From Rhodoplanes serenus (GTDB lineage: Bacteria; Pseudomonadota; Alphaproteobacteria; Rhizobiales; Xanthobacteraceae): a stretch of DNA of 64,000 nt. The stretch lies in contig CAMDFO010000001.1 of assembly GCA_945897515.1 (NCBI GenBank), positions 62,001-126,000 of the forward strand, written 5' to 3'. This document shows, one piece after another, positions 8,459 to 16,533 of the stretch (positions within the stretch are counted from its first letter, which is position 1; the number at the start of each line of letters is the position of its first letter). The translations under genes were made by a program, and so were the position numbers. Under the pieces are notes generated by a model. It had not been told where the DNA came from, did not search any database, and saw only the letters and a program-made list of their open reading frames with translations.

Positions 8459-9697
8459 TCACGCCGGCGGGCGCAGCCATTCCAGAACACCACGCCCCGC
8501 AGCAGCGCCGGTCGCGAACGTCGCCTGCAGCAGATAGCCGCCGGTCGGCGCTTCCCAGTCCAGCATCTCGCCGGCCACGAACACGCCGGGACGGCGGCGC
8601 AGCATGAAGCGTTCGTCGACCGCATCGAATGTCACGCCGCCCGCGGTCGAGATCGCCGTTGCGATCGGCGCCGTGCCGGTGAGCCGCACCGGAACCGCGT
8701 TGATGAGTTCGGCGAGCGCGCCCGGCGGCATGGCGGCAAGCTTCACCGGCAACGCCATCGTCGCCTCATGCAGCAGGCCGATGGCCGGCGGCCACAGGTT
8801 TAGGACCTTGCGCAGGAAGGTCGAGAATGACTGCTTGCCGCGCGGCGCTTCGAGCCGCGCCTTTAATTCGGAAGCGGAGGCGTCGGGCCGCAGCGCAATG
8901 TGCAGCAGCGCTTCGCCTTGGGTGGCGATGGCATCGCGCAACGGCGCCGACAGCGCGTAGATGCCGCCGCCTTCAAGGCCCGCCCGGGTGATGATGGCTT
9001 CGCCGCGCACCGAATGTTCGCCGAACGTGAGCGCAATGCGCTTGAGCGGCTGGCCCTCGAAACGATTGCGAAACACCTCCGACCAATTGGCGGTAAAACC
9101 GCAGTTCGCCGGCTTGAGCGGCGCGACCGCGATACCGGCGTTGGCGAGCACATCGGCCCACGCGCCGTCGGAGCCGAGCCGCGGCCAGCTCGCGCCGCCC
9201 AACGCCAGAATCGTGGCGTCGGGCGCAATCGTCACCGGTCCGTCAGGCGCGGAAAACAGCAAAGCGCCGCCGTCGTCCCATCCGGTCCAATGGTGACGCA
9301 GCTTGAACGTGACGCCCGCCGCCGCGAGCCGCCGCAGCCACGAGCGCAGCAGCGGCGAAGCCTTGAAGCTCTTGGGAAACACGCGTCCGCTGGTGCCGAT
9401 GAACGTCGGCTGGTGCAGGCCTTCGCTCCACGCCCGCGTCGCCGCCGGCGGAAACGCCTCGATCGCCGCGCGCAGATGGGGGGTCGCTGCGCCATAGCGG
9501 GTGAGGAAGCGCTCAAGCTCATCGCTGTGCGTCAGGTTGAGGCCGCCACGGCCCGCGAGCAGGAATTTTCGTCCCGCCGATGGCATCCGGTCGTAGACCG
9601 TGACCGCCGCGCCCTCGCCGGCGAGCACGTCAGCCGCCATCAGCCCGGCGGGGCCAGCTCCGATGATGGCGACGTTGGGGCGGGAAACATCTGACAC
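8459..9697 (-). CDS. FAD-dependent oxidoreductase, HI0933/TIGR03862-like
   Basis: A 412-residue flavoprotein with an N-terminal dinucleotide fold (VAIIGAGPAGLMAADVLAGE), the characteristic AGRKFLLAGRGGLNLTHS, a second ATILALGGASWPRLGSDG motif and the terminal FAD-contact GGYLLQATFATG. This is the BaiN/HI0933-like family, whose physiological substrate is generally unknown. It begins 16 nt from the tRNA-Gly gene and is the first gene of a leftward run continuing with 7342-8385 and the SDR. Confidence 0.88.
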   Translation of the reverse strand: MSDVSRPNVAIIGAGPAGLMAADVLAGEGAAVTVYDRMPSAGRKFLLAGRGGLNLTHSDELERFLTRYGAATPHLRAAIEAFPPAATRAWSEGLHQPTFIGTSGRVFPKSFKASPLLRSWLRRLAAAGVTFKLRHHWTGWDDGGALLFSAPDGPVTIAPDATILALGGASWPRLGSDGAWADVLANAGIAVAPLKPANCGFTANWSEVFRNRFEGQPLKRIALTFGEHSVRGEAIITRAGLEGGGIYALSAPLRDAIATQGEALLHIALRPDASASELKARLEAPRGKQSFSTFLRKVLNLWPPAIGLLHEATMALPVKLAAMPPGALAELINAVPVRLTGTAPIATAISTAGGVTFDAVDERFMLRRRPGVFVAGEMLDWEAPTGGYLLQATFATGAAAGRGVLEWLRPPA

Positions 9698-9712
9698 GAT
9701 TGCCTATGAGGT

Positions 9713-9786
9713 TGGAGCGGGTGGAGGGAATCGAACCCTCGTATGCAGCTTGGGAAGCTGCCGTTCTACCATTGAACTACACCCGC
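9713..9786 (-). tRNA. tRNA-Gly (anticodon CCC)
   Basis: A cloverleaf read on the minus strand: acceptor GCGGGTG pairs with CACCCGC, D arm GTTCAATGGTAGAAC, anticodon stem GCAGC/GCTGC around loop TTCCCAA (anticodon CCC), T arm GAGGG-TTCGATT-CCCTC, discriminator T and encoded CCA. All stems pair. No integrase or attachment duplication is seen at its 3' end. Confidence 0.97.
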
Positions 9787-9870
9787 GTTCGCAATCACTT
9801 AGCACATTCTGGAAAAGAGGCTAGGCACTCCGTAGACGCCAGCCACTCATCGGCGATGGCACGCAACGAG

Positions 9871-9900
9871 AAATGGCCCCGTCGCAGGGGCCATTTTGTT
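9871..9900 (-). terminator. Hairpin AAATGGCCCC / GGGGCCATTT
   Basis: A 10-bp perfect stem with a five-base loop, bordered by T-rich sequence on the plus side and TTTCTCG on the minus side. It lies directly downstream of the leftward secreted basic protein (stop at 9921) and upstream of tRNA-Gly, so it most likely ends that transcript. Confidence 0.7.
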
Positions 9901-9920
9901 TCGGCTCAATCAAGCCAACG

Positions 9921-10187
9921 TCAGTCGCGCTTGATGATGACCTTCTTGGTCGACATCGCGCGGGAGTCGTGGCCCTTTTTCTTGATGATGACCGTCTTGC
10001 GGGCGCCGTGGTCATGGTCGCGCTTGATGATCGTCACCTTGCGGCGTTCCTGGTGGAAGCGGGGGCCGTGATCGCGGTCGCCGGTCTTGATGACGACCTT
10101 CGCATCCTGGGCCCGCGCGGGCGCTGCGGCAGGAACCACGAGACCGAACGCGGCAAATGCCGCCAATGCCAACACGATCTTACGCAT
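9921..10187 (-). CDS. Secreted basic, His/Asp-rich repeat protein
   Basis: An 88-residue protein with a clear signal peptide (MRKIVLALAAFAAFGLVVPA to PARAQ, about residue 26). The mature 60 residues are repeats of a V/T-I-I-K core followed by a charged His/Asp block: KVVIKTGDRDHG, VTIIKRDHDHGARK, TVIIKKKGHDSR, KKVIIKRD. GGAGAGG before ATG 10187 supports the start. The alternating beta-strand-like and charged units suggest a small extracellular or periplasmic cation- or polyanion-binding protein; no family recognised. Confidence 0.65.
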   Translation of the reverse strand: MRKIVLALAAFAAFGLVVPAAAPARAQDAKVVIKTGDRDHGPRFHQERRKVTIIKRDHDHGARKTVIIKKKGHDSRAMSTKKVIIKRD

Positions 10188-10447
10188 GGTCCTCTCCATC
10201 ACAGTTCAAACCCTCCGTAGAATTCAATGCGCAACATTTCTGCTCGTTCCATTTTTCCTCGAAAGCCAAAATGCAATCGTCTGAATGAGCGTTCAGAGTG
10301 CGCCCGACACCGCTCGGCAATTTGCAAAACGCGCAAGTTGCACTCGCAACCGACAATCGATCTGTCGGCGATCCGACACCCTTGCCAACGACAGAATTGA
10401 CGAACGCAGGAAAGAACAGCACTCTCCCGCGCGGAATGGGGAGTGCG

Positions 10448-10732
10448 ATGCGCGTGTTTGTGCGTCTTCTGGAAGAGCAGGCTGAACGGTGCATCCAGCT
10501 TGCCTATCAATGTCAAAACAAGAACGCCGAGCGAATCCTGCGGATGCTGGCGGTGGACCTGATGCTCGCGGCGGAGGAGCAGCGCATCCGCCTGCCGGAG
10601 TTGCTTCGCGACATCATGCCGGCCGGGGAACTCGCGGGGACGCCGAAACAGCGCCGGGCGTCAAACCCGGAAATGCTTCGAGAGCTTGAGGCCCTGAGCC
10701 TGATAGTTCGATCCGATTCCCTGACCGTATAG
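10448..10732 (+). CDS. Small helical hypothetical protein
   Basis: A 94-residue Leu/Arg/Glu-rich helical protein (MRVFVRLLEEQAERCIQLAY; ERILRMLAVDLMLAAEEQRI). GGGAG five bases before ATG 10448 supports this start; an upstream extension is open but lacks a ribosome site. Its last 72 bases run antisense into the 3' end of the dCTP deaminase gene, which makes it less certain. No family is recognised. Confidence 0.45.
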   Translation: MRVFVRLLEEQAERCIQLAYQCQNKNAERILRMLAVDLMLAAEEQRIRLPELLRDIMPAGELAGTPKQRRASNPEMLRELEALSLIVRSDSLTV

Positions 10733-11758
10733 CTGCTCCGGCCGCGCCAGCATTTTTTCATAGACCAGGCTGCCGACGGTCTGGCCGTGCTCCAGGATGA
10801 ACGGCACCTCGCGCGAGCGCACCTCGAGCACGGCGCGCGCGCCGCGCCCGCCCGCGCCCTCGTAGCCGAAGCCTGGGTCGAAAAATCCCGCATAGTGCAC
10901 GCGGAACTCGCCGACCAGCGGATCGAAGGGCACCATCTCGGCGGCATAGTCCGGCGGCACCTGCACCGCCTCCTTCGAGGCGAGAATGTAGAACTCGTCG
11001 GGATCGAGGATCAGGCTGCGGTCCGAGCGCGCCAGCATCGGCTCCCAGAAATCCGCCAGGTCGTAGCCGCCGCGCCGCTCGACGTCGATCACGCCGGTGT
11101 GGCGTTTGGCGCGATAGCCGACCAGCCCGCCCGGGCCGATGCCCGAAAGATCGACGCCGACCGCGATGCCCTCGGCGACATTGGCATCGGCGTCGTCGGT
11201 CAGGCGCTCGCGTGCGTGCAACTCACGTAGCGCCGCCGCGTCGAGCTGGGCATGACCGCGGCGAAACCGGATTTGCGACAGCCGCGAGCCTTCGCGCACC
11301 AGCACCGGAAACGTCTTCGGGCTGATCTCGGCATAGAGCGGCCCGTGATAGCCGGCGCGGATGCGGTCGAAGCCGCGGGTCTCATCGGCGATCACGCGGG
11401 TGAATACGTCGAGCCGGCCGGTCGAGCTTTTCGGATTGGCGGCGGCCGCGATGTCGTCGGGAAGCGCCATGCTTTCAAGCAGCGGAACGATATAGACGCA
11501 GTTGGTTTCCAGCACCGCGCCCTCGGCGAGCGAGAACTCGTGCAGCTTGAGTTCGTCGATCCGCTCGGCCACGGTCGTGTTGGGTCCAGGCAGGAAGCTG
11601 GCGCGCACGCGGTAGGCGATCTCACCGAGCCGCAGGTCGAGGCTCGCCGGCTGGATCTGGCCGGGCACGAAGTCGGTCGCGGGCAGAATCCCACCCGCCT
11701 CCGCGAGCGCCGCGATCATGCGATCCGGCAGGATGCCCTTGTTCGCTTGCGTCGGCAC
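10661..11758 (-). CDS. dcd: 2'-deoxycytidine 5'-triphosphate deaminase
   Basis: A 365-residue enzyme of the long alphaproteobacterial form, about twice the length of E. coli Dcd: two tandem trimeric-dUTPase-like folds. It deaminates dCTP to dUTP in thymidylate synthesis. Recognisable segments are PASLDLRLGEIAYRV, NPKSSTGRLDVFTRVIADE and GHGQTVGSLVYEKML-like HGQTVGSLVYEKMLARPEQLY near the C-terminus. It is transcribed away from metZ. Its 3' end overlaps a small convergent ORF by 72 nt. Confidence 0.9.
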   Translation of the reverse strand: MPTQANKGILPDRMIAALAEAGGILPATDFVPGQIQPASLDLRLGEIAYRVRASFLPGPNTTVAERIDELKLHEFSLAEGAVLETNCVYIVPLLESMALPDDIAAAANPKSSTGRLDVFTRVIADETRGFDRIRAGYHGPLYAEISPKTFPVLVREGSRLSQIRFRRGHAQLDAAALRELHARERLTDDADANVAEGIAVGVDLSGIGPGGLVGYRAKRHTGVIDVERRGGYDLADFWEPMLARSDRSLILDPDEFYILASKEAVQVPPDYAAEMVPFDPLVGEFRVHYAGFFDPGFGYEGAGGRGARAVLEVRSREVPFILEHGQTVGSLVYEKMLARPEQLYGQGIGSNYQAQGLKLSKHFRV

Positions 11759-11850
11759 GATGGCCCAACTCCGTGCGGCAGGAGGCTTTCGATCTACCGG
11801 ACGGGCGACTTGACGGGAAGCCGACCGGGTCGCATGATCGAATTTATCCC

Positions 11851-11910
11851 GTGGTCATTTGAGCCGGCCGGCTTGCTAGCCACGCTAAACAAATAGCTAA
11901 AAGGCCGGGG
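11851..11910 (+). promoter_or_regulatory. SAM-II riboswitch upstream of metZ
   Basis: The sequence matches the SAM-II (metA-motif) consensus of alphaproteobacteria: a first stem starting GUGG that closes with CCAC, the GCUUGC-U-AGCCACG-C-UAAAC core and the pseudoknot strand AAAUAGCUAAAAGGCC. Binding of S-adenosylmethionine is known to shut down downstream methionine genes. It is followed at once by a G+C hairpin and T-run (11922-11949), indicating control by transcription termination. Confidence 0.88.
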
Positions 11911-11921
11911 ACACGTGTGCC

Positions 11922-11949
11922 CGGCCAGGATTTTTCCGGCCGGTTTTTT
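11922..11949 (+). terminator. Terminator of the SAM-II expression platform
   Basis: Stem CGGCC/GGCCG followed by six T, lying between the riboswitch core and the metZ ribosome site (AAGGAG at 11958-11963). A larger GGCCGGGG-ACACGTGT-GCCCGGCC palindrome just before it could compete with it, giving the on/off switch. Confidence 0.7.
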
Positions 11950-11969
11950 GTTGTCCGAAGGAGCCGCAC

Positions 11970-13160
11970 ATGCCCGCGTCCGCCAGTTCGAAATACCGCC
12001 CCGAGACCCGTCTGGTGCAAGCCGGAACGCTGCGCTCGCAGTTCGGCGAGACCTCGGAGGCGCTGTTTCTCACCCAGGGCTATGTCTACGACAACTCCGC
12101 GCAGGCCGAAGCGCGCTTCAAGGGCGAGGACCCGGGTTACCAATATTCGCGCTTCGCCAACCCGACCGTGTCGATGTTCGAGCGGCGCATGGCAGAGTTC
12201 GAGGGCGCCGAAGCCGCCCGCGCCACCGCGACCGGAATGGCCGCCGTCACATTGGCTCTAATGGGACAGGTGCGCGCTGGCGATCACGTCGTCGCATCCA
12301 AGGCGCTGTTCGGCTCGTGCCTGTACGTGGTCGAGGAATACCTGCCGCGCTACGGCGTCACCTCCACCATCGTCGACGGCACCGACCTCGACCAGTGGCG
12401 CGCCGCGATGCGGCCAAACACCAAGACCTGCTTCATGGAAACGCCGACCAATCCGACGCTGGAGGTGGTGGACATCGCAGAGGTTGCCAAGATCGCACAC
12501 GCCGCCGGCGCCACCGTGGTCGTCGACAACGTGTTCTCGACGCCGCTGTGGCAGAGCCCGCTCGAGCTTGGCGCCGACTGCGTGGTCTATTCGACCACCA
12601 AGCACATCGACGGCCAGGGCCGCTGCCTCGGCGGGGTCATTCTCGGCTCCGACAAGTTCATCGCCGATAACGTCCATATGTTCCTGCGGCAGACCGGCCC
12701 GTCGATGTCGCCGTTCAACGCCTGGGTCATGCTCAAGGGCCTGGAGACGCTGGCGGTGCGGGTGCGGCAGCAGACGCAAACCGCCGCAGCGGTGGCCGAG
12801 GCTCTCGCCGGGCATCCCAAGGTGTCGCGGCTGATCTATCCGGGACGCGCCGATCATCCGCAGGCCGCGATCGTGAAGAAGCAGATGCGCGCCGGCTCGA
12901 CCCTGGTCGCCTTCGAGGTCGTGGGCGGGAAGAAGGGCGCGTTCGCGTTTCAGGATGCGCTCAAGCTGGTGCGCATCTCCAACAACCTGGGCGACGCCAA
13001 GAGCCTCATCACCCATCCGGCGACGACGACGCATCAGCGCATCACGCAAGCGCAGCGCAACGAACTCGGCATCAGCGACGGGATGGTGCGGCTGTCATGC
13101 GGGCTCGAGCACGCCGACGACCTGATCGAGGACGCGCTCGCGGCGTTGAAAGCTATCTGA
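11970..13160 (+). CDS. metZ: O-succinylhomoserine sulfhydrylase
   Basis: A 396-residue PLP enzyme of the Cys/Met metabolism family; it makes homocysteine from O-succinylhomoserine and sulfide. Visible features are YQYSRFANPT (the Y-R phosphate contacts), ATATGMAAVTLAL, DNVFSTPLWQSP and the PLP Lys211 in STTKHIDGQGR; the last distinguishes MetZ-like enzymes from cystathionine gamma-synthases. Placement under a SAM-II riboswitch supports the methionine role. AAGGAG lies six bases before the ATG. Confidence 0.93.
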   Translation: MPASASSKYRPETRLVQAGTLRSQFGETSEALFLTQGYVYDNSAQAEARFKGEDPGYQYSRFANPTVSMFERRMAEFEGAEAARATATGMAAVTLALMGQVRAGDHVVASKALFGSCLYVVEEYLPRYGVTSTIVDGTDLDQWRAAMRPNTKTCFMETPTNPTLEVVDIAEVAKIAHAAGATVVVDNVFSTPLWQSPLELGADCVVYSTTKHIDGQGRCLGGVILGSDKFIADNVHMFLRQTGPSMSPFNAWVMLKGLETLAVRVRQQTQTAAAVAEALAGHPKVSRLIYPGRADHPQAAIVKKQMRAGSTLVAFEVVGGKKGAFAFQDALKLVRISNNLGDAKSLITHPATTTHQRITQAQRNELGISDGMVRLSCGLEHADDLIEDALAALKAI

Positions 13161-13167
13161 TACCGCT

Positions 13168-14010
13168 TTAGCGTCCAGCGGTGGCGGTCACTGTCGCGCG
13201 CGTCGCGGCTTCGGCGATGGCGCCGGCCAGAACCTTGGCGACGCAAGCGTAGCTCCAGTCGTTCATGTGGAGCTCATCGGGCGACAGGAACGTCTCGAAC
13301 GGAATGTTCTCGGTCAGGCGCCAGTAGCGCATCAACGCGAAGCGCTGGAACAGGTCGACGCTGGTTTCCTTGGCCATCAGATCGATGAGATCGACCATGC
13401 GGTCGGCGTCTCGCTTGGCGATCACCTTCGGCGCGTATTGCGGATTCATCAGGATGACATCTGCGCCGACGGCCTTCAGCCTGCGCAGGCCCGTGCGGAT
13501 CAGTTCGCCGGCGGGCGCCAGCGGTTGATCGAACAGCACCGAATTGCTGCCGACCTGCCACACCACGACGTCCGGCTTTTCCGCAATCACCTCATTGTCG
13601 AAGCGCGCCAGCATCTCGGTGGCGGTCTCGCCGCCGACCCCGCGGTTGATCACGTTGATCGAGGCCCGCGGGAACAGAATTTTGAGCTCGACCAGAAGCC
13701 GGCTCGGGTAGGAAAACGCCGGCGAGCTCGCGCCCGCGCCCTGGGTCGATGACGAGCCGATCGCAACGATGGTGATCGGTTGGCCGCCGGCGAGGCGGCG
13801 CGCGGTCCGGACCAGTGGAACATCGAGACGGACGAGTTCAGACGGAGCCGCGCAGGGCACGGGCGCCGACACAGCTTTGGCGGCACCCTCGGCCTGCGCC
13901 GGCACCAGCGGGACAAGGGTCACCGTGGCCGCCAGTGCGGCAAAGCCCAGCCATGTCGAAAAACCAAAACCCAAGGACGTCCCCAGCCGAAGTTCCACGC
14001 CAGCCCTCAT
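13168..14010 (-). CDS. Exported SGNH/GDSL-fold hydrolase
   Basis: A 280-residue protein with an N-terminal hydrophobic segment (about 18-40, ending VPAQAEG). The SGNH blocks are intact: IVAIGSSSTQG with the nucleophile Ser near 87, RGVGGE, WQVGSN and the C-terminal SPDELHMND with the Asp and His. It probably acts on an ester in the periplasm. Its ATG overlaps the stop of the neighbouring SGNH gene (ATGA), and that gene overlaps an OpgC-like acyltransferase in the same way, so the three form one operon; removal or addition of glucan substituents is a plausible inference. Confidence 0.82.
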   Translation of the reverse strand: MRAGVELRLGTSLGFGFSTWLGFAALAATVTLVPLVPAQAEGAAKAVSAPVPCAAPSELVRLDVPLVRTARRLAGGQPITIVAIGSSSTQGAGASSPAFSYPSRLLVELKILFPRASINVINRGVGGETATEMLARFDNEVIAEKPDVVVWQVGSNSVLFDQPLAPAGELIRTGLRRLKAVGADVILMNPQYAPKVIAKRDADRMVDLIDLMAKETSVDLFQRFALMRYWRLTENIPFETFLSPDELHMNDWSYACVAKVLAGAIAEAATRATVTATAGR

Positions 14011-14759
14011 TGCGCTTTTCCCTCTAACGCCTCGAGGTTTGCGGCGTCAATTATCAGCGATGCCAGCGCCCGTCCAACGCAATCGTGCACCCGCTTGGCG
14101 ATGCTGACGTCCTTCGTTGCAGCGTACAGATCAATCGATCCCGTGTCATTCCAATGACGCATGATAGCCTGGCGGTCGAACAACGGAACTTCGCGCTCGC
14201 GTGCCACCCAGCGCATGTTGTCGGCGTAACCGCTGACCGCGAGCATCGACTCCGTGCGCGGGCTGTACTGCATGTTCATGAGAATGACGTCCGCCCCTTT
14301 GGCCTGCACCGTCTCAACTCCGTCCGCGATGCTCGATCGAAACTCGTCACCGTCGACCCCACGCATCGCATCGAACGTGCCGGTCTGCCATATCACCAAT
14401 GTGGGCTTTTCGTCGAGCGACAGCTGCTCAAGTCTTTTGGACATTTCCGCGGCGGTCTGGCGGGGTTTTGCGTAGGCCACGACGGTGGCCTTGACCGAGG
14501 GCAAACGCCGCTTCAGCGCCGCTTCCAGGCGAGCCGGATAGGCCATGTTGGTTCCGTCCTGGCCGGGCAGAACCGAGGAACCGGTTCCTACCACCACAAT
14601 TTTGACGGGCTGTTTTTTTTGCACCGCAGCAGAAAACCGCTGCAGTGCGCTATCGCCGAACAGCAAATAGCCGGGCACGGCGCAGCCGTCATGTTGCTGT
14701 GCGAAAGCACTTGGGGCGAAGGCCATGACCGCCAGCAGGATGGCGAACAAGGTTCTCAT
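14007..14759 (-). CDS. Second exported SGNH-like protein, degenerate catalytic end
   Basis: A 250-residue paralogue of the neighbouring 13168-14010 protein, with a signal peptide (MRTLFAILLAVMAFAPSAFA). The blocks IVVVGTGSSVLPGQ, VAYAKPRQTAAEM and IWQTGT align with the first protein, but the C-terminal D-x-x-H block is not there: AATKDVSIAKRVHDC puts Ser where the partner has the catalytic His. It may be a non-catalytic partner or use a different residue. The ATG at 14759 overlaps the stop of the OpgC-like gene; an upstream in-frame extension lies inside that gene and is rejected. Confidence 0.78.
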   Translation of the reverse strand: MRTLFAILLAVMAFAPSAFAQQHDGCAVPGYLLFGDSALQRFSAAVQKKQPVKIVVVGTGSSVLPGQDGTNMAYPARLEAALKRRLPSVKATVVAYAKPRQTAAEMSKRLEQLSLDEKPTLVIWQTGTFDAMRGVDGDEFRSSIADGVETVQAKGADVILMNMQYSPRTESMLAVSGYADNMRWVAREREVPLFDRQAIMRHWNDTGSIDLYAATKDVSIAKRVHDCVGRALASLIIDAANLEALEGKAQ

Positions 14760-15925
14760 GCCTCGCCTCCCGCGAGATCGGATTCCGCAGATCGCTTCGG
14801 CCTCCCACCACCGCGACCTTCGATCTTCTTGTACCACGAAATCAGCGCGGCGGTGGCAACCATTATCGCAACGCCGACCACGCTTAACACCACTTGCATC
14901 AGCAGGCCGCCGTAGATCTCGACCATCACGAAATGGGCGGCAAAGGCGAGGAACACCCCGAGACAAAAGATTTCGAGCGAATGCTGGCCGCACAGGATCG
15001 CCGGCTTGAACCAGGGCGATTTCAGACCCGGCCAGTCCACCCGCACGAAATGGACGGTAATCGCGGCCAGCGCCAGGAAATGCGCGAATCGCAACACGTC
15101 GAGATTAACCTTGTCGATCGGATACATCCGCTCGGTCAGCCAGCGCGGGACGACAAAGGCCCAGCGCGGAAAATGCCAGGTCATCACGATGCCGAACGCG
15201 AACACCAGATATGCGATTGCAATCCACAATGTCACCGGCGAACGCAGAACGTTCGCCAGCCGATCCGCGCCGCCGAGCGCGCACCAAGCGCCGAACACGA
15301 ACAGCAGTTGCCAGGCAAATGGATTGAACCACCAATGACCGCTCGGATAGGACGGCAGGTTCCAGCCGAACTCCCAGGCCATCGCGTAGAGCCCGGCCGA
15401 GATCGCCAGCGCCAGCGTCGCATTGCGGAGCAGGAGCCATAGGATCGGCGGGAACCAAACCAGCAGCACGATGTACAGCGGCAGCACATCCATGTTGGCC
15501 GGTTTGAACTTGAGCAGCAACGCCTGGATGATGGTCACGTCCGGCTGCTTCAGGAAATCCAGCGCGTTCATCTCCTCTGCGAACAGCGGGTTCTCGAAGG
15601 TCGCGGTCACATAGGCGATCTCGGCCACATAGATGACGAACAGAAATATATGCGCGACGTAGATCTGCCACACGCGGCGCAGGATGCGTGCGCCGGCGAT
15701 CGCGAAGCCGCGATCGGTCATGGCCTTGCCGTAGACGAAGGCCGCGGTGTAGCCGGAGATGAAAATGAATATCTCGGTGGCGTCGCTGAATCCGTAGTTC
15801 CGGATGGTGATCCAGCTCACGATGTTGGTCGGGATGTGATCGAGGAAAATCAGCCAGAGCGCGATCCCGCGGAACAGATCAAGCCGCAGGTCGCGTTCGG
15901 TCGGGACCGCCGGGGGTGGGGTCAA
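14756..15925 (-). CDS. opgC: OpgC family membrane acyltransferase
   Basis: A 389-residue integral membrane protein with about ten hydrophobic helices and the OpgC opening motif RDLRLDLFRGIALWLIFLDH, followed by GFSDATEIFIFISGYTA. OpgC proteins succinylate osmoregulated periplasmic glucans; related acyltransferases modify other exopolysaccharides. Here it heads a three-gene operon with two SGNH-fold proteins joined by ATGA overlaps. No glucan synthase (opgGH or ndvB type) is in the window, so the polysaccharide modified is unknown. Confidence 0.85.
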   Translation of the reverse strand: MTPPPAVPTERDLRLDLFRGIALWLIFLDHIPTNIVSWITIRNYGFSDATEIFIFISGYTAAFVYGKAMTDRGFAIAGARILRRVWQIYVAHIFLFVIYVAEIAYVTATFENPLFAEEMNALDFLKQPDVTIIQALLLKFKPANMDVLPLYIVLLVWFPPILWLLLRNATLALAISAGLYAMAWEFGWNLPSYPSGHWWFNPFAWQLLFVFGAWCALGGADRLANVLRSPVTLWIAIAYLVFAFGIVMTWHFPRWAFVVPRWLTERMYPIDKVNLDVLRFAHFLALAAITVHFVRVDWPGLKSPWFKPAILCGQHSLEIFCLGVFLAFAAHFVMVEIYGGLLMQVVLSVVGVAIMVATAALISWYKKIEGRGGGRPKRSAESDLAGGEA

Positions 15926-16140
15926 CGCCTGTTCTCCTGCCGCATTCTGCGTTCGAGATGGGCCGATGCCACCGTAAACTTCCGGCTCGTCGCTGCAGCC
16001 CGACTACGCATAGCATGTTGCCCCGGCATGGGCCTCTGTTGTGTGACGCCTGACCGTAATTTTCAATCGTTGTATTGGGGCCGCGAGACAGGCTATTGAA
16101 CCAGCCGGTTCGGCGCAGCCAATCAAGGCCTTTGAACACA

Positions 16141-16533
16141 ATGTACCGTGCCGTCACCCGCGATATCGAGGTCTCGGTGACCCCGCGCTACCTCACCGAG
16201 CGCTCGTCGCCGGACAACGGCTATTTTTTCTGGGCCTACGAGATCGAGATCACCAATCGCGGACCGGAGACGGTTCAGCTCAAGACCCGCCACTGGCTCA
16301 TCACCGATGCGCAAGGCCGCCGTCAGGAGGTGCGCGGGGCCGGCGTCGTCGGCGAAACTCCGGTGCTGGAGCCCGGAGAGTCCTACGAATATACCAGCGG
16401 CGTGCCGCTCCCGACGCCATCGGGCTTCATGACCGGAACCTACGGCATGGTAACCGCCGCGGGCGAAAGCTTCGACATCGAGATTCCGGCGTTTTCGCTG
16501 GACAGCGTGCAGGCCGCACGGACGCTCAATTAG
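16141..16533 (+). CDS. apaG: ApaG domain protein
   Basis: A 130-residue protein covering the whole ApaG/DUF525 beta-sandwich: VTRDIEVSVTPRYLTERSSP, YEIEITNRGPETVQLKTRHW, GVVGETPVLEPGESYEYTSG and GTYGMV. The molecular role of ApaG is not settled; it is linked to Co2+ resistance and Mg2+ efflux in enterobacteria. An upstream in-frame start (16075) exists but the family begins at MYRAVTRDIEV. It converges on the L,D-transpeptidase gene, overlapping by four bases. Confidence 0.92.
   Translation: MYRAVTRDIEVSVTPRYLTERSSPDNGYFFWAYEIEITNRGPETVQLKTRHWLITDAQGRRQEVRGAGVVGETPVLEPGESYEYTSGVPLPTPSGFMTGTYGMVTAAGESFDIEIPAFSLDSVQAARTLN

Noticed and set aside
9713-9786. tRNA-Gly as the attachment site of the integrase at 3165-4447
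   Set aside because: It is over 5 kb away and no tRNA 3'-end copy is seen near either edge of the element.
10280-10297. Imperfect palindrome TCTGAATGAGCGTTCAGA as an operator
   Set aside because: It resembles the TetR palindrome at 42333 but the centre is not symmetrical and no regulator is adjacent.
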